Part shown: positions 34,913 to 44,850 of the stretch, piece by piece
Position numbering within the stretch: position 1 is the stretch's first letter
Layout of the letters: each line of letters begins with the position of its first letter
Origin: Aeromicrobium tamlense
Lineage (GTDB): Bacteria > Actinomycetota > Actinomycetes > Propionibacteriales > Nocardioidaceae
DNA length: 64,000 bases
Assembly: GCF_013408555.1 (NCBI RefSeq)
Contig: NZ_JACBZN010000001.1
Span: forward strand, 3,224,001 to 3,288,000
Direction of reading: 5' to 3'
Notes under the pieces: generated by a model
The model's input: the letters and a program-made list of their open reading frames with translations, nothing else
Told to the model about the DNA's origin: nothing
The model's database searches: none
Made by a program: the position numbers and the translations under genes

Positions 34913-36364
34913 GTGGCGACCCCCGACGTCGGCAGGCTCCGGGAGGCGATCGACGGCTTCACCGTCGACGCGGTGCACGGGATCCTCGGCGACGCGGCGT
35001 GGCGCGCGCTGGCCCGCAACGAGACCGTGCCCGGGCTGCGCGCCACCGCCGATGGCTCGACCCTCTCGACGCTCATCCGGCTCTTCCAGCTGCAGGCCGC
35101 GGTGCCCCGTGCGAGCGCCGAGGCGGCCTTCGGCGACGCGTGGGAGACCGCGCTCGCGCTGGGCCTGGTCGAGCTCGACGGCGACGAGGCGCGGGCGCTG
35201 CTCGACCTGCGTCCCTACGGCGACGAGACGCACGACTGGTGGGTCGTGTGCGACCTGACCCCGGGCCTGGACGGCCGTGAGAACCCGCGCGACCCCTCGT
35301 ACGTGCTGGGCATCAGCGAGGCCTCCTCGTCGCTCGCCCAGCTCACGGTGCGGCCGCAGGTGGATCGCGCGCTCGACCTCGGCACGGGCTGCGGCGTGCA
35401 GGCCCTGCACCTCGCCACCCACTCGCGTGACGTGGTCGCCACCGACGTCAACCGGCGCGCCACCGACCTCACCCGGCTCACCGCGGCGATCAACGGCGTC
35501 GACCTCGACGTCCGCGAGGGCAGCCTCTTCGAGCCCGTCGCGGGGGAGCGGTTCGACCTCATCTCCACCAACCCGCCATTCGTCGTCTCGCCGCCCGAGG
35601 GCGACCGCCTCGTCTACCGCGAGACGGGCTTCCCCGGCGACGACGTCGTGCGCCGCATCGTCACGCAGGCGCCCGACCACCTGAACGACGGCGGCTGGTG
35701 CCAGGTGCTCGCCGCGTGGATCCACGAGGACGGCGTCCCGTGGCAGGAGCGGCTCGCGTCGTGGATCGAGCCCACGGGGATGGACGCGTGGGTCGTGCAG
35801 CGCGAGCGGGTCGACCTGCCCGAGTACGCCGAGATGTGGCTCGCCGACGCCGGACTGCGGCACGCGCCCGGTCACCTCGAGCGCTACGACCGCTGGCTCT
35901 CGTGGTTCGCCGAGCAGCGCATCGAGGCCATGGGCTTCGGCTGGATCACCCTGCGAAAGGCCGGCCGCGCGACGCCTCAGGTGAGGATCGAGGAGTGGAC
36001 CGGTCCCGTGGCACAGCCGGTGAGCTCCGAGTTCGCCGCTTGGGCCGGCCGCACGGACGCGCTCGACACGGGTGACCTGCTCGACCGCGCGTGGCGGGTG
36101 GGCGACGACGTCGTCCAGGAGACGGCGGGCCCCGTGGGCGCGCCCGACCCGGCCATCATCCGCGCCGTGCGGATGGGTGGCCTGCGCCCCACGCGCCAGC
36201 TCGACACGATCGAGGCGGGACTCGTCTCGGCCAGCGACGGCGACCTCACGGCGGGCCAGCTGCTCGACGCGATCGCCCAGCTGCTCGAGCAGGACGCCGC
36301 CGAGGTGCGCCGGACCTACGAGCCCGCGGTGCGCGAGCTCGTGGCCGACGGCTTCCTCGTCTAG
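34913..36364 (+). CDS. Class I methyltransferase of the DUF7059/HemK-like group
   Basis: 483 aa. N-terminal helical domain (1-130), Rossmann core with ALDLGTGCGVQALHLA (about 155-170) and the catalytic NPPF motif (STNPPFVV, about residue 221) that marks N-methylation of Gln/Asn or nucleobases, and a winged C-terminal region. GTG start 2 bp after bldG stop, so cotranslated. Substrate unassigned. Confidence 0.85.
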   Translation: MATPDVGRLREAIDGFTVDAVHGILGDAAWRALARNETVPGLRATADGSTLSTLIRLFQLQAAVPRASAEAAFGDAWETALALGLVELDGDEARALLDLRPYGDETHDWWVVCDLTPGLDGRENPRDPSYVLGISEASSSLAQLTVRPQVDRALDLGTGCGVQALHLATHSRDVVATDVNRRATDLTRLTAAINGVDLDVREGSLFEPVAGERFDLISTNPPFVVSPPEGDRLVYRETGFPGDDVVRRIVTQAPDHLNDGGWCQVLAAWIHEDGVPWQERLASWIEPTGMDAWVVQRERVDLPEYAEMWLADAGLRHAPGHLERYDRWLSWFAEQRIEAMGFGWITLRKAGRATPQVRIEEWTGPVAQPVSSEFAAWAGRTDALDTGDLLDRAWRVGDDVVQETAGPVGAPDPAIIRAVRMGGLRPTRQLDTIEAGLVSASDGDLTAGQLLDAIAQLLEQDAAEVRRTYEPAVRELVADGFLV

Positions 36365-37534
36365 CTACTCGGCCCGCACGGGCACGGGCCGGCGCTGACC
36401 GCCCAGCGACACGAGCGCGATGGCGACTGCGATCCCGCCTCCGGCCGCGAAGCCCGCCGCCGCGCCCCACTGGTCGATCGCGGCGCCGATGACCGGCGCG
36501 CCGGCGGCACCGCCGACCGTGAAGGCCGTGGCCTGCCAGCCCATCGCCTCGCCGCGACGGGACTCGTCGGTGAGCTTGGCGATGTACTCGCTGCACGCGG
36601 TCATGATCGGCGCGCACAGCAGCCCGGCGGGGATCGACGCGAGCGCCAGCGTCCACGGCGCGTGCGCGATGCCGACCGGCATCGTCAGCAGGCCCATCGC
36701 CAGCAGCAGGTAGGTGGGCCGGATCGACGCCGGGCGCGCTCCGTAGATGAGACCGCCGACCAGCGACGACAGGCCCCAGCCGAGGTACACGACGCCGACG
36801 AGCCCGACCGCGTCGAGCTCGCGCAGCACGGCGATGATCCCGAGGTCGGTCGACATCAGGGCCACCATCGCGCCGCCCGACACGAGGAAGAGGAACATCA
36901 GGTCGCGCGTGACCCAGTCGAAGCCGCGGGTCCGCTCGGCCGGGGCCTGGCCCTCGCTGCGGGTGGGCGGGTCGAGCCACCACAGGATGAGCAGCCCGAG
37001 CGCGACGGTGAAGCCCACCGCGAGCAGCGCGATCTCCGGCGAGGCGGCCACCACCAGCACGCCCGCGGCCGCGGGGCCGATGATGAACGAGGCCTCCGCG
37101 ATGACCGAGTCCAGCGCGAAGGCGCTGCGGTGGTGGCTCGACGGCAGGTTCGCCGCCAGCGACACCCGCACGATGGAGTGCACGGGCGCGATGAACAGGC
37201 CCATGACGAACGCCAGCGGGAGCAGCCACAGGTAGGTCGCGGTGGCGGCGAGCGGGTAGACGACGAAGAGGACCGCGATCGAGGGGATCAGCGCGCGCCG
37301 CACGCCGAGTCCGTCGATCATCCGGCCGCGCCAGGGTGCACCGAGGCCCGCGCCGATGGTCTCCACGGCGGCGATGATCCCGGCCTCGCCGTAGGAGGCG
37401 TCGAGCCCCTCGACGACCAGCAGGGTCAGCACGAGCGGGACCGCCATCATGGGGATTCGGGCGAGGAACGCCGCGATGTACAGCGGCACGGTTCCGGGTG
37501 ACCGGAGCACCTGTCCGTAGGTCACCTTCTCCAC
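36365..37534 (-). CDS. MFS transporter
   Basis: 389 aa with 12 predicted helices, the loop 2-3 motif reduced to GRMIDGLGVRR and a central loop near residues 195-215 (PPTRSEGQAPAERTRG). Exporter of the drug/metabolite type; substrate unknown. Its stop abuts the methyltransferase stop with no spacer. Start is a GTG at 37534. Confidence 0.85.
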   Translation of the reverse strand: MEKVTYGQVLRSPGTVPLYIAAFLARIPMMAVPLVLTLLVVEGLDASYGEAGIIAAVETIGAGLGAPWRGRMIDGLGVRRALIPSIAVLFVVYPLAATATYLWLLPLAFVMGLFIAPVHSIVRVSLAANLPSSHHRSAFALDSVIAEASFIIGPAAAGVLVVAASPEIALLAVGFTVALGLLILWWLDPPTRSEGQAPAERTRGFDWVTRDLMFLFLVSGGAMVALMSTDLGIIAVLRELDAVGLVGVVYLGWGLSSLVGGLIYGARPASIRPTYLLLAMGLLTMPVGIAHAPWTLALASIPAGLLCAPIMTACSEYIAKLTDESRRGEAMGWQATAFTVGGAAGAPVIGAAIDQWGAAAGFAAGGGIAVAIALVSLGGQRRPVPVRAE

Positions 37535-37645
37535 TCGCCGGATTCTTCCACGGCTGACACCTGTGAGAAAAATGGTTGACAGGAGGCGCTACGGTGGGCC
37601 TCCATCGGCCTCTCTCCCCAACAGGCCCCCTCGGAGGAACCCAAC

Positions 37646-40330
37646 GTGACATCACTGGTGATCGTCGAGTCGCCCAACAAGGTGCGCAGCATCGCGGCGT
37701 ACCTCGGCGACGGCTACGTCGTGTCCTCCTCGGTGGGCCACATCCGCGACCTGCCGCAGGGCGCCGACCAGATCCCCGCGAAGTACAAGGGGGAGTCGTG
37801 GGCGCGTCTCGGCGTCGACATCGACAACCGGTTCGAGCCGGTCTACGTCGTCCCGGCCGAGAAGAAGAAGCAGATCGCCGAGCTGAAGAAGCTGCTCAAG
37901 GAGGCCGACGAGCTCGTGCTCGCGACCGATGAGGACCGCGAGGGCGAGGCCATCGCGTGGCACCTCTTCGACGAGCTGAAGCCGAAGGTCCCGGTCAAGC
38001 GCATCGCCTTCAACGAGATCACCAAGGAGGCGATCCAGCGCGCGATCGCCAACCCCCGCGACATCGACCAGGACCTCGTCGACGCGCAGGAGACCCGCCG
38101 CATCCTCGACCGCCTCTACGGCTACGAGATCAGCCCGGTCCTGTGGAAGAAGGTCATGAGCGGCCTGTCCGCCGGCCGCGTGCAGTCGGTGGCCACCCGC
38201 CTGGTCGTCGAGCGCGAGCGCGAGCGGATGGCCTTCCGCACCGCGTCGTACTGGGATCTCGAGGCCACGTTCGGCTGCGACCTCGAGCCCTCGCGCTTCC
38301 CGGCCAAGCTCGCCACGGTCGACGGCAAGCGCGTCGCCTCGGGCTCGAACTTCGACAGCAGCGGCTCCCTCAAGGGCAACGTCGTCCACCTCGACGAGCC
38401 GGCCGCGCAGGCGCTGTCCACCGCGCTCGAGGGCCGCGAGTTCACCGTGCGCTCGGTCGAGTCCAAGCCGTATACGCGTCGCCCCTACGCGCCGTTCCGC
38501 ACCACCACGCTGCAGCAGGAGGGCTCGCGCAAGCACGGCTTCGGCGCCCAGCGCACGATGTCGATCGCCCAGAAGCTGTACGAGGGCGGCTACATCACCT
38601 ACATGCGCACCGACTCGGTCACGCTGTCGCAGACCGCGCTGACCGCCGCGCGCTCGCAGGTCAAGGAGCTCTACGGCGCCGACTACCTGCCCGACAAGCC
38701 GCGTGTCTACAGCTCCAAGGTGAAGAACGCCCAGGAGGCGCACGAGGCGATCCGCCCCGCCGGCGAGACGTTCCGCACCCCCCAGCAGACCGGCCTGTCC
38801 GGCGACGAGCTCAAGCTCTACGAGCTGATCTGGAAGCGCACGATCGCCTCGCAGATGGCCGACGCGAAGGGCAACTCGGTCTCGATCCGCATCGGCGCGG
38901 CCACCGAGAACGGCCAGGACGTCGAGTTCGGCGCCTCGGGCCGCACCATCACGTTCCACGGCTTCCTCAAGGCGTACGTCGAGTCCACCGAGGACCCCGA
39001 CGCCGAGGGCGACGACCAGCAGACCAAGCTCCCGAACCTCTCCGAGGGCGACGTCGTCACCGCGGTCGAGCTGGCCGCCGCCGGCCACCAGACCAAGCCG
39101 CCGGCGCGCTACACCGAGGCCTCGCTCATCAAGGAGCTGGAGGACCGCGAGATCGGTCGTCCCTCCACCTACGCCTCGATCGTCAACACGATCCAGAACC
39201 GCGGCTACGTCTACAAGAAGGGCACGGCGCTCGTGCCGGCCTGGGTCGCGTTCAGCGTGATCCGCCTGATGGAGCAGCACTTCCCGCGGCTCGTGCAGTA
39301 CGAGTTCACCGCCGAGCTCGAGGGCGTCCTCGACGAGATCTCCCACGGTCGCGAGAACCGCGTCGCCGTCCTCGAGGGCTTCTGGTCCGGTGAGGGCGAG
39401 ACCGACACCGGCCTCAAGCGCCTCGTCGACAACCTGCCCGAGATCGACGCCCGCGGCCTGGCCACGTTCGAGCTCGGCGAGGGCATCGCCGTGCGCGTCG
39501 GCCGCTACGGCCCTTACGTCGAGGGCCCGCCCATGGTCCCGGCCAAGGACGGCGGCGAGCAGCCCACCCGCGCCAACGTGCCCGAGGACCTGCCGCCGGA
39601 CGAGCTCACGCTCGAGAAGGCCAAGGAGCTCCTCGCCACGCCCGCCGGCATGGAGAAGGTGCTCGGCACCCACCCCGAGACCGGCCTCGAGATCGTCGCG
39701 AAGAACGGCCGCTACGGCCCCTACGTCACCGAGTCCCTGCCCGAGGACGCCAAGAAGGGCGCCAAGCCCCGCACGGCGAGCCTGTTCAAGTCGATGGACC
39801 TCGACTCGATCGGCCTCGACGACGCGGTCCGCCTGCTGACGCTCCCGCGCGTCGTCGGCACCGACGTCGACGGCACCGAGATCACGGCGCAGAACGGCCG
39901 CTACGGGCCGTACCTCAAGAAGGGCACCGACTCGCGCTCGCTGGAGTCCGAGGAGCAGCTGCTCACGATCACCGAGGAGCAGGCGCGGGCGATCTACTCC
40001 CAGCCCAAGACCTACGGTCGTCGCGCTGCCGCCGCCCCGCTGAAGGAGCTCGGCGAGGACCCCACCAGCGGCAAGCCGATCGTCGCGAAGGACGGCCGCT
40101 TCGGCGCCTACGTCACCGACGGCGAGTACAACGCCACGCTGCGCAAGGACGACGACATCGAGACGCTGACGCACGAGCGCGCCGTCGAGCTGCTCGCCGA
40201 GCGCCGCGCGAAGGGACCCGCGAAGAAGGGCGCCAAGAAGACGGCGAAGAAGGCCACCAAGAAGACGGCGGCCAAGAAGACCACCGCGAAGAAGGCCACG
40301 ACCAAGAAGTCGGCCGCCAAGAAGTCCTGA
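37646..40330 (+). CDS. topA: DNA topoisomerase I
   Basis: 894 aa. TOPRIM domain at the start (IVESPNKVRSIAAYLG; DEDREGEA), catalytic Tyr319 in YITYMRTDS. No zinc fingers: the C-terminal half has repeated topo_C modules (NGRYGPYV at four sites, plus GRFGAYV) and ends in a lysine/alanine tail of about 45 residues, the actinobacterial pattern that raises processivity. Relaxes negative supercoils. GTG with GGAGGAA upstream. Confidence 0.97.
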   Translation: MTSLVIVESPNKVRSIAAYLGDGYVVSSSVGHIRDLPQGADQIPAKYKGESWARLGVDIDNRFEPVYVVPAEKKKQIAELKKLLKEADELVLATDEDREGEAIAWHLFDELKPKVPVKRIAFNEITKEAIQRAIANPRDIDQDLVDAQETRRILDRLYGYEISPVLWKKVMSGLSAGRVQSVATRLVVERERERMAFRTASYWDLEATFGCDLEPSRFPAKLATVDGKRVASGSNFDSSGSLKGNVVHLDEPAAQALSTALEGREFTVRSVESKPYTRRPYAPFRTTTLQQEGSRKHGFGAQRTMSIAQKLYEGGYITYMRTDSVTLSQTALTAARSQVKELYGADYLPDKPRVYSSKVKNAQEAHEAIRPAGETFRTPQQTGLSGDELKLYELIWKRTIASQMADAKGNSVSIRIGAATENGQDVEFGASGRTITFHGFLKAYVESTEDPDAEGDDQQTKLPNLSEGDVVTAVELAAAGHQTKPPARYTEASLIKELEDREIGRPSTYASIVNTIQNRGYVYKKGTALVPAWVAFSVIRLMEQHFPRLVQYEFTAELEGVLDEISHGRENRVAVLEGFWSGEGETDTGLKRLVDNLPEIDARGLATFELGEGIAVRVGRYGPYVEGPPMVPAKDGGEQPTRANVPEDLPPDELTLEKAKELLATPAGMEKVLGTHPETGLEIVAKNGRYGPYVTESLPEDAKKGAKPRTASLFKSMDLDSIGLDDAVRLLTLPRVVGTDVDGTEITAQNGRYGPYLKKGTDSRSLESEEQLLTITEEQARAIYSQPKTYGRRAAAAPLKELGEDPTSGKPIVAKDGRFGAYVTDGEYNATLRKDDDIETLTHERAVELLAERRAKGPAKKGAKKTAKKATKKTAAKKTTAKKATTKKSAAKKS

Positions 40331-40373
40331 GCCCGCCCCTGCGGAGGTCTCGCCCACGACCGCGTTCGTGCCC

Positions 40374-40379
40374 TACGGT
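40374..40379 (+). promoter_or_regulatory. -10 element of aqpZ in a small palindrome
   Basis: TACGGT inside the palindrome CCTACGGTGTAGG (40372-40384), giving a leader of about 26 nt with a GGGACGGAG ribosome binding site. Confidence 0.4.
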
Positions 40380-40411
40380 GTAGGAACCCTTCGCAGTGGG
40401 ACGGAGCACTC

Positions 40412-41164
40412 ATGACCGAGGCACCCGAGTACACGATGGCCCAGCGGCTGGGCGCCGAGGCGCTCGGCACGTTCTGGCTGGTCTTCGGCGGCTGCGGCAC
40501 GGCGATCTTCGCCGCCACCGCGATCCCCGTCGACGCGCAGATGGCGGTCGGGGTGGGCTGGCTGGGCGTCGCCCTCGCCTTCGGCCTCACCGTGCTGACC
40601 GGCGCGTACGCGTTCGGTCCGGTGTCGGGCGGGCACTTCAACCCGGCGGTCTCGGTGGGCCTCGCGGTCGCGAAGCGGTTCGCGTGGCGCGACCTGCCCG
40701 GCTACGTCGCGGCGCAGGTCGTCGGCGCCACGCTGGCCGGTGCGGTGCTGCTGATCATCGCGCGCGGGATCGAGGGCGGCTTCGACCCGGTCGAGACCGG
40801 CTTCGCCACCAACGGCTACGGCGACCGCTCGCCGATGGGCTACAGCCTCGCGTCGGTGGCGCTCATCGAGGTCGTGCTGACGGCGGTGTTCCTCTTCGTC
40901 ATCCTCGGCACCACCGCGAAGCGCGCCGCGGTGGGCTTCGCGGGCCTGTCGATCGGCCTGGCGCTGACCCTGATCCACCTCATCAGCATCCCGGTGTCGA
41001 ACACCTCGGTGAACCCGGCGCGCTCGCTGGGCGTCGCCTGGTTCGCCGGCGGCGACGCGATGATGCAGGTCTGGGTGTTCATCCTCGCGCCGGTGGTCGG
41101 CGCCGCGATCGCCGGCTTCTCGCACGACTTCCTGCTCGGCCGCGACCGCGATCCCGTCGCGTAG
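40412..41164 (+). CDS. aqpZ: Aquaporin Z-type water channel
   Basis: 250 aa, six helices and both NPA boxes (77-79 in GGHFNPAVS and 201-203 in SVNPARSLG, with the filter Arg 204). Residues around the boxes follow the water-selective AqpZ branch rather than GlpF. About 25 loop residues ([19 protein letters not shown]) fit the extracellular loop C. Confidence 0.94.
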   Translation: MTEAPEYTMAQRLGAEALGTFWLVFGGCGTAIFAATAIPVDAQMAVGVGWLGVALAFGLTVLTGAYAFGPVSGGHFNPAVSVGLAVAKRFAWRDLPGYVAAQVVGATLAGAVLLIIARGIEGGFDPVETGFATNGYGDRSPMGYSLASVALIEVVLTAVFLFVILGTTAKRAAVGFAGLSIGLALTLIHLISIPVSNTSVNPARSLGVAWFAGGDAMMQVWVFILAPVVGAAIAGFSHDFLLGRDRDPVA

Positions 41165-41168
41165 ATCG

Positions 41169-41408
41169 ATGTGGGCGTGGGTGGGCCGCGCCTCGGAGCG
41201 CCTCTTCGGCCCGGGCCCGTCGGCAGGCCGGTACTTCTGCGTCACGGGTGTCTGGCTGGCGATCCTGCTCGCAGGGGTCGTCGTGGCACCGGCGTTGCCG
41301 TCGCCGGTACGGGAGACACTTGTCGCCGTGCTCATGTGCCTCGGGATCGCCTTCGTGCCGGTGCAGTTCCACGCACTCCGGAGCTTGGACTCCACTCGTC
41401 GACGCTGA
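41169..41408 (+). CDS. Small two-helix membrane protein, hypothetical
   Basis: 79 aa, ATG 4 bp after the aqpZ stop. Hydrophobic segments at about 22-42 and 50-66, basic tail. The spacing suggests translation from the aqpZ message. No family recognised. Confidence 0.55.
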   Translation: MWAWVGRASERLFGPGPSAGRYFCVTGVWLAILLAGVVVAPALPSPVRETLVAVLMCLGIAFVPVQFHALRSLDSTRRR

Positions 41409-41456
41409 TGTCCACAGGCGTGCTCGGCCGTGCGCGCCGGTGTCGGGCGCGCCGAC

Positions 41457-41462
41457 TAGGCT
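41457..41462 (+). promoter_or_regulatory. -10 element, leaderless tmk
   Basis: TAGGCT ends 6 nt before the ATG at 41469. Confidence 0.6.
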
Positions 41463-41468
41463 CGCCCC

Positions 41469-42131
41469 ATGCAGCCATCGGACGACCCCCTCGTCACCGA
41501 GGTCGGCGTCTTCGTCGCGTTCGAGGGCGGCGAGGGCTCGGGCAAGTCCACCCAGTCGCGACTGCTCGCGTCCTGGGTCGAGTCGCGCGGGCACACCGCG
41601 CTGCTCACGCGTGAGCCCGGCGGCACCGAGGTCGGCGCGCGGCTGCGCTCGATCCTCCTCGACCCGGCCACCGGCGACCTGTCACCGCGCACCGAGGCGC
41701 TCATCTACGCCGCCGACAAGGCCGAGCACGTCGACACGATGATCCTGCCGGCGCTCGCCGACGGCTCGGTCGTCATCACCGACCGCTACGTCGACTCCAC
41801 GCTGGCCTACCAAGGCGCCGGGCGGGCCCTGCACGTCGGCGAGCTCGAACCGCTCGCCCGCTGGGCCACCGCCGACCTGCGCCCGCACCTCACCGTGGTC
41901 CTCGACGTCGACCCGCGCGTGGGCCTGGCCCGCGCGGGCGAGCCCGACCGCATCGAGGGCGAGCCGATCGAGTTCCACGACCGCGTCCGCCGGCACTTCC
42001 TCGACCTCGCCGACGCCGACCCCGAGCACTACGTCGTCCTCGACGCCGACGAGGCGCCCGAGGCGATTCACGAGCGCGTCCGTGCCGCGCTCCTGCCGTG
42101 GCTCCCGCAGGCGCGAGGGGCGCAGGCATGA
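41469..42131 (+). CDS. tmk: dTMP kinase
   Basis: 220 aa. P-loop GGEGSGKS (20-27), REPGGTEVG, and DRYVDSTLAYQG are diagnostic. The lid region is RAGEPDRIEGEPIEFHDRVR. Phosphorylates dTMP for DNA synthesis. Its stop overlaps the holB start (ATGA). Confidence 0.96.
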   Translation: MQPSDDPLVTEVGVFVAFEGGEGSGKSTQSRLLASWVESRGHTALLTREPGGTEVGARLRSILLDPATGDLSPRTEALIYAADKAEHVDTMILPALADGSVVITDRYVDSTLAYQGAGRALHVGELEPLARWATADLRPHLTVVLDVDPRVGLARAGEPDRIEGEPIEFHDRVRRHFLDLADADPEHYVVLDADEAPEAIHERVRAALLPWLPQARGAQA

Positions 42132-43258
42132 CCGCTCCCGTCTGGGACGAGCTCGTCGGCCAGGACGACGTCGTCGCCACGCTCGGGTCGGCCGTCGCCG
42201 GGCAGATGACCCACGCGTGGCTGTTCACCGGGCCGCCCGGATCGGGTCGCTCCAACGCCGCCGTCGCGTTCGCCACCGCCCTGCAGTGCGAGCAGGGCGG
42301 CTGCACGACGTGCCACTCGTGCGTCACCGCCGCCGCGGGCAGCCACCCCGACATCGCCGTCATCAACACCGACGGCCTCAGCATCGGCGTCGACGCCGCA
42401 CGCGACGCGGTCCGCCGCTCGGCCCTGCACCCGTCGATGGGGCGCTACCAGATCCTCGTGGTCGAGGACGCCGACCGCCTCACCGACCAGGCCGCCAACG
42501 CGCTGCTCAAGTCGATCGAGGAGCCCGCGCCCGGCACGGTCTGGCTGCTGTGCGCGCCAGCCGTCGAGGACGTCATCATGACGATCCGCTCGCGGTGTCG
42601 ACCCGTTTTGCTGCGCACGCCGCCCGCCGCGGCCATCGCGCGGCTGCTGCACGAGCGCGACGGGATCGAGCTCGACGTCGCGCAGCGCGCCGCGGCCGCG
42701 GCCCAAGGGCACATCGGCCGCGCCCGCGGGCTGGCCCGCGACCCCGAGGCCCGTCGTCGTCGCGCCGAGATCCTCGCGCTGCCGGTCGGCCTGCGCGGAC
42801 TCGGCGACTGCCTGCGCGCCGCGCAGCGGATCGACCAGGAGGCCACCGCCCGTGCCAAGGAGCGCTGCGACGTGCTCGACGCGCGCGAGCTGGGCAACCT
42901 GCAGGAGTCGTGGGGCGTCGAGGAACGGGGCCGCCGTCCGGCGGGCTACGCCGGCGCTCTCTCGTCGCTCACCAAGGAGCAGGAGCGCCGTCGCAAGCGC
43001 ATGGCGCGCGACGCGATCGACGGCGTGCTGCTCGACCTCCTGTCGTTCCAGCGCGACGTGCTGGCGCAGCAGCTGGGCACCGGGGCGGCCGCCATCAACG
43101 CCGACGTCGCCGACGACATTGCCACGATGGTCGCCCGCTCCACGCCCGAGGGCACGCTCGCCTCGATCGACGCGATCGTCGGCTGCCGCGAGGCGCTCCA
43201 GGCCAACGCCGCGCCCCAGCTGGCGCTCGAGCACATGATGTCGAGGTTCCTCGGATGA
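42128..43258 (+). CDS. holB: DNA polymerase III delta' subunit
   Basis: 376 aa. Clamp-loader AAA+ fold with a zinc finger (Cys 54, 59, 62, 65), GQDDVVATL, and LLKSIEEPAPGTVWLL. The P-loop reads GPPGSGRS: Arg41 replaces the catalytic Lys, in keeping with the non-hydrolysing delta' role, while the SRC motif (IRSRCRP) is kept as the arginine finger. Overlaps both tmk and the peptidase gene. Confidence 0.93.
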   Translation: MTAPVWDELVGQDDVVATLGSAVAGQMTHAWLFTGPPGSGRSNAAVAFATALQCEQGGCTTCHSCVTAAAGSHPDIAVINTDGLSIGVDAARDAVRRSALHPSMGRYQILVVEDADRLTDQAANALLKSIEEPAPGTVWLLCAPAVEDVIMTIRSRCRPVLLRTPPAAAIARLLHERDGIELDVAQRAAAAAQGHIGRARGLARDPEARRRRAEILALPVGLRGLGDCLRAAQRIDQEATARAKERCDVLDARELGNLQESWGVEERGRRPAGYAGALSSLTKEQERRRKRMARDAIDGVLLDLLSFQRDVLAQQLGTGAAAINADVADDIATMVARSTPEGTLASIDAIVGCREALQANAAPQLALEHMMSRFLG

Positions 43259-44775
43259 AGCGCGTCACCGTCATCGCCCTGGTCTCGCTGCTGGTGGTCG
43301 CGCTGGTCGCCGGCGCCGTCAGCGCGCTCTTCCTCGTCGACCGGCCCGCGCCCGACCCCGAGCCCACCGGCGAGACGGCTCCGGCCGGCCTCGAGCGCTT
43401 CTACGACCAGGACCTCACGTGGCGCGACTGCCGTGACGACCGCTGCACCACGATCGAGGTGCCGGTCGACTACGAGGATCCCGACGGTGAGACCCTCCAG
43501 CTGGCCGTCCGCCGCGTCCCCGCCACCGGCAAGGGCGGGAAGGCGATCTTCGTCAACCCGGGAGGGCCGGGTGGATCCGCGGTCGGCTTCGTCGGCTACC
43601 TCGCCAGCGAGCTGCCCGACGACCTGCGCCGCACGCACGACGTGATCGGCATCGACCCGCGCGGCGTCGGCGAGAGCACCCCGCTGGAGTGCCTGTCCGA
43701 CGAGCGGTTCGACGCGTTCATCGACACCGACCCCGATCCCGACGATGCCGACGGCGTCGCCGCGCTGACCCGGTCGGTGAAGGAGATGGGCACGGCCTGC
43801 CGCGAGAACTCCGGCGCCCTCGCCGAGCACGTCTCCACCGAGGAGGCCGCGCGCGACCACGACATCGCCCGCGCCGTGCTGGGCCAGGACGAGATGCGCT
43901 GGTTCGGCTTCTCCTACGGCACCCAGCTGGGCGCCACGTACGCCGACCTCTTCCCCGAGAAGGTCGACAAGATGGTGCTCGACGGCGCCGTCGACGTCAC
44001 CCTCGACGCCGAGGGCCAGGGCCTGGGCCAGGCCACCGGCTTCCAGCAGGCGCTCGAGGCCTACCTCGCGTCCTGCATCGAGGGCGAGGCCTGCCCCGTG
44101 GGCGACTCGGTCCAGGAGGGCATGGACACGATCACCGCGCTCATGGCCAAGCTCAGCGACACCCCGCTGAAGGCGCCGGGCGGCCGTGAGCTCACCGAGG
44201 GCCGTGCCTTCTACGGCATCGCCGTGGCGCTGTACTCGGAGGAGTCCTGGCCGTACCTGACCACTGCGCTGCGCGGCCTCGTCAAGGGCGACCCGTCGGT
44301 CATGCTCGTCCTGAGCGACACGTACTTCGAGCGCGACCAGGACGGCTCCTTCGACAACAACTCCGGACAGGTCATCTACGCGGTCAACTGCCTCGACTCC
44401 GACGGCGCGCCCGACGCCGCGCAGACGCAGGACCTCATCCCGAAGTTCCGCGCGGTCTCGCCCGTGTTCGGCGCCGCGCTGGGCTGGGGCGTCATGGCCT
44501 GCCACGACTGGCCGATCAAGGGCGAGCACCCGCAGGAGGACGTCACCGCCGAGGGTGCGCCGCCGATCCTCGTCGTCGGCACCACGCGCGATCCCGCCAC
44601 GCCGTACGAGTGGTCCGAGGCGATGGCCGAGCAGCTGGAATCCGGCGTCCTGCTCACCCGCGAGGGCGACGGCCACACGGCCTACACCTCGGGCAACGAG
44701 TGCATCCGCGACGCCGTCGACGCCTACTTCGGCGACGGCACGGTGCCGAAGGACGGCACCGTCTGCGAGGAGTGA
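43255..44775 (+). CDS. Exported alpha/beta-hydrolase, tripeptidyl-aminopeptidase-like
   Basis: 506 aa. N-terminal membrane/signal helix (5-28), oxyanion NPGGPGGS, DPRGVGES, nucleophile Ser220 in GFSYGTQLG, acid near TTRDPATPYEW and His in GDGHTAY, with the TAP-like C-terminal domain. Cys residues suggest extracellular disulfides. Removes short peptides from N-termini outside the cell (SlpD/E, Tap family). ATGA overlap with holB. Confidence 0.92.
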   Translation: MKRVTVIALVSLLVVALVAGAVSALFLVDRPAPDPEPTGETAPAGLERFYDQDLTWRDCRDDRCTTIEVPVDYEDPDGETLQLAVRRVPATGKGGKAIFVNPGGPGGSAVGFVGYLASELPDDLRRTHDVIGIDPRGVGESTPLECLSDERFDAFIDTDPDPDDADGVAALTRSVKEMGTACRENSGALAEHVSTEEAARDHDIARAVLGQDEMRWFGFSYGTQLGATYADLFPEKVDKMVLDGAVDVTLDAEGQGLGQATGFQQALEAYLASCIEGEACPVGDSVQEGMDTITALMAKLSDTPLKAPGGRELTEGRAFYGIAVALYSEESWPYLTTALRGLVKGDPSVMLVLSDTYFERDQDGSFDNNSGQVIYAVNCLDSDGAPDAAQTQDLIPKFRAVSPVFGAALGWGVMACHDWPIKGEHPQEDVTAEGAPPILVVGTTRDPATPYEWSEAMAEQLESGVLLTREGDGHTAYTSGNECIRDAVDAYFGDGTVPKDGTVCEE

Positions 44776-44788
44776 CCTGCCGGAAGCG

Positions 44789-44847
44789 CTGGGCGTGACG
44801 TTCGCGGGGAGAAAGGCGGTGATCAAGCCCGCAAACGTCACTGCCAG
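44789..44847. terminator. Bidirectional terminator between convergent genes
   Basis: 20-nt arms (44789-44808 and 44828-44847) with 17 pairs, between the peptidase stop and the chorismate mutase stop. Confidence 0.7.
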
Positions 44848-44850
44848 GGC

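Noticed and set aside
37576-37595. TTGACA followed by TACGGT upstream of topA
   Set aside because: Only 8 bp separate the two hexamers, too few for a sigma-A promoter; one of them may be used but not as a pair.
40200-40327. Repetitive AAGAAG-type stretch
   Set aside because: It encodes the lysine/alanine tail of topoisomerase I and is not a CRISPR array or intergenic repeat.
37652-40357. 901-codon open frame antisense to topA
   Set aside because: Low-complexity Arg/Leu/Val/Gly product; topA on the plus strand has full catalytic motifs.
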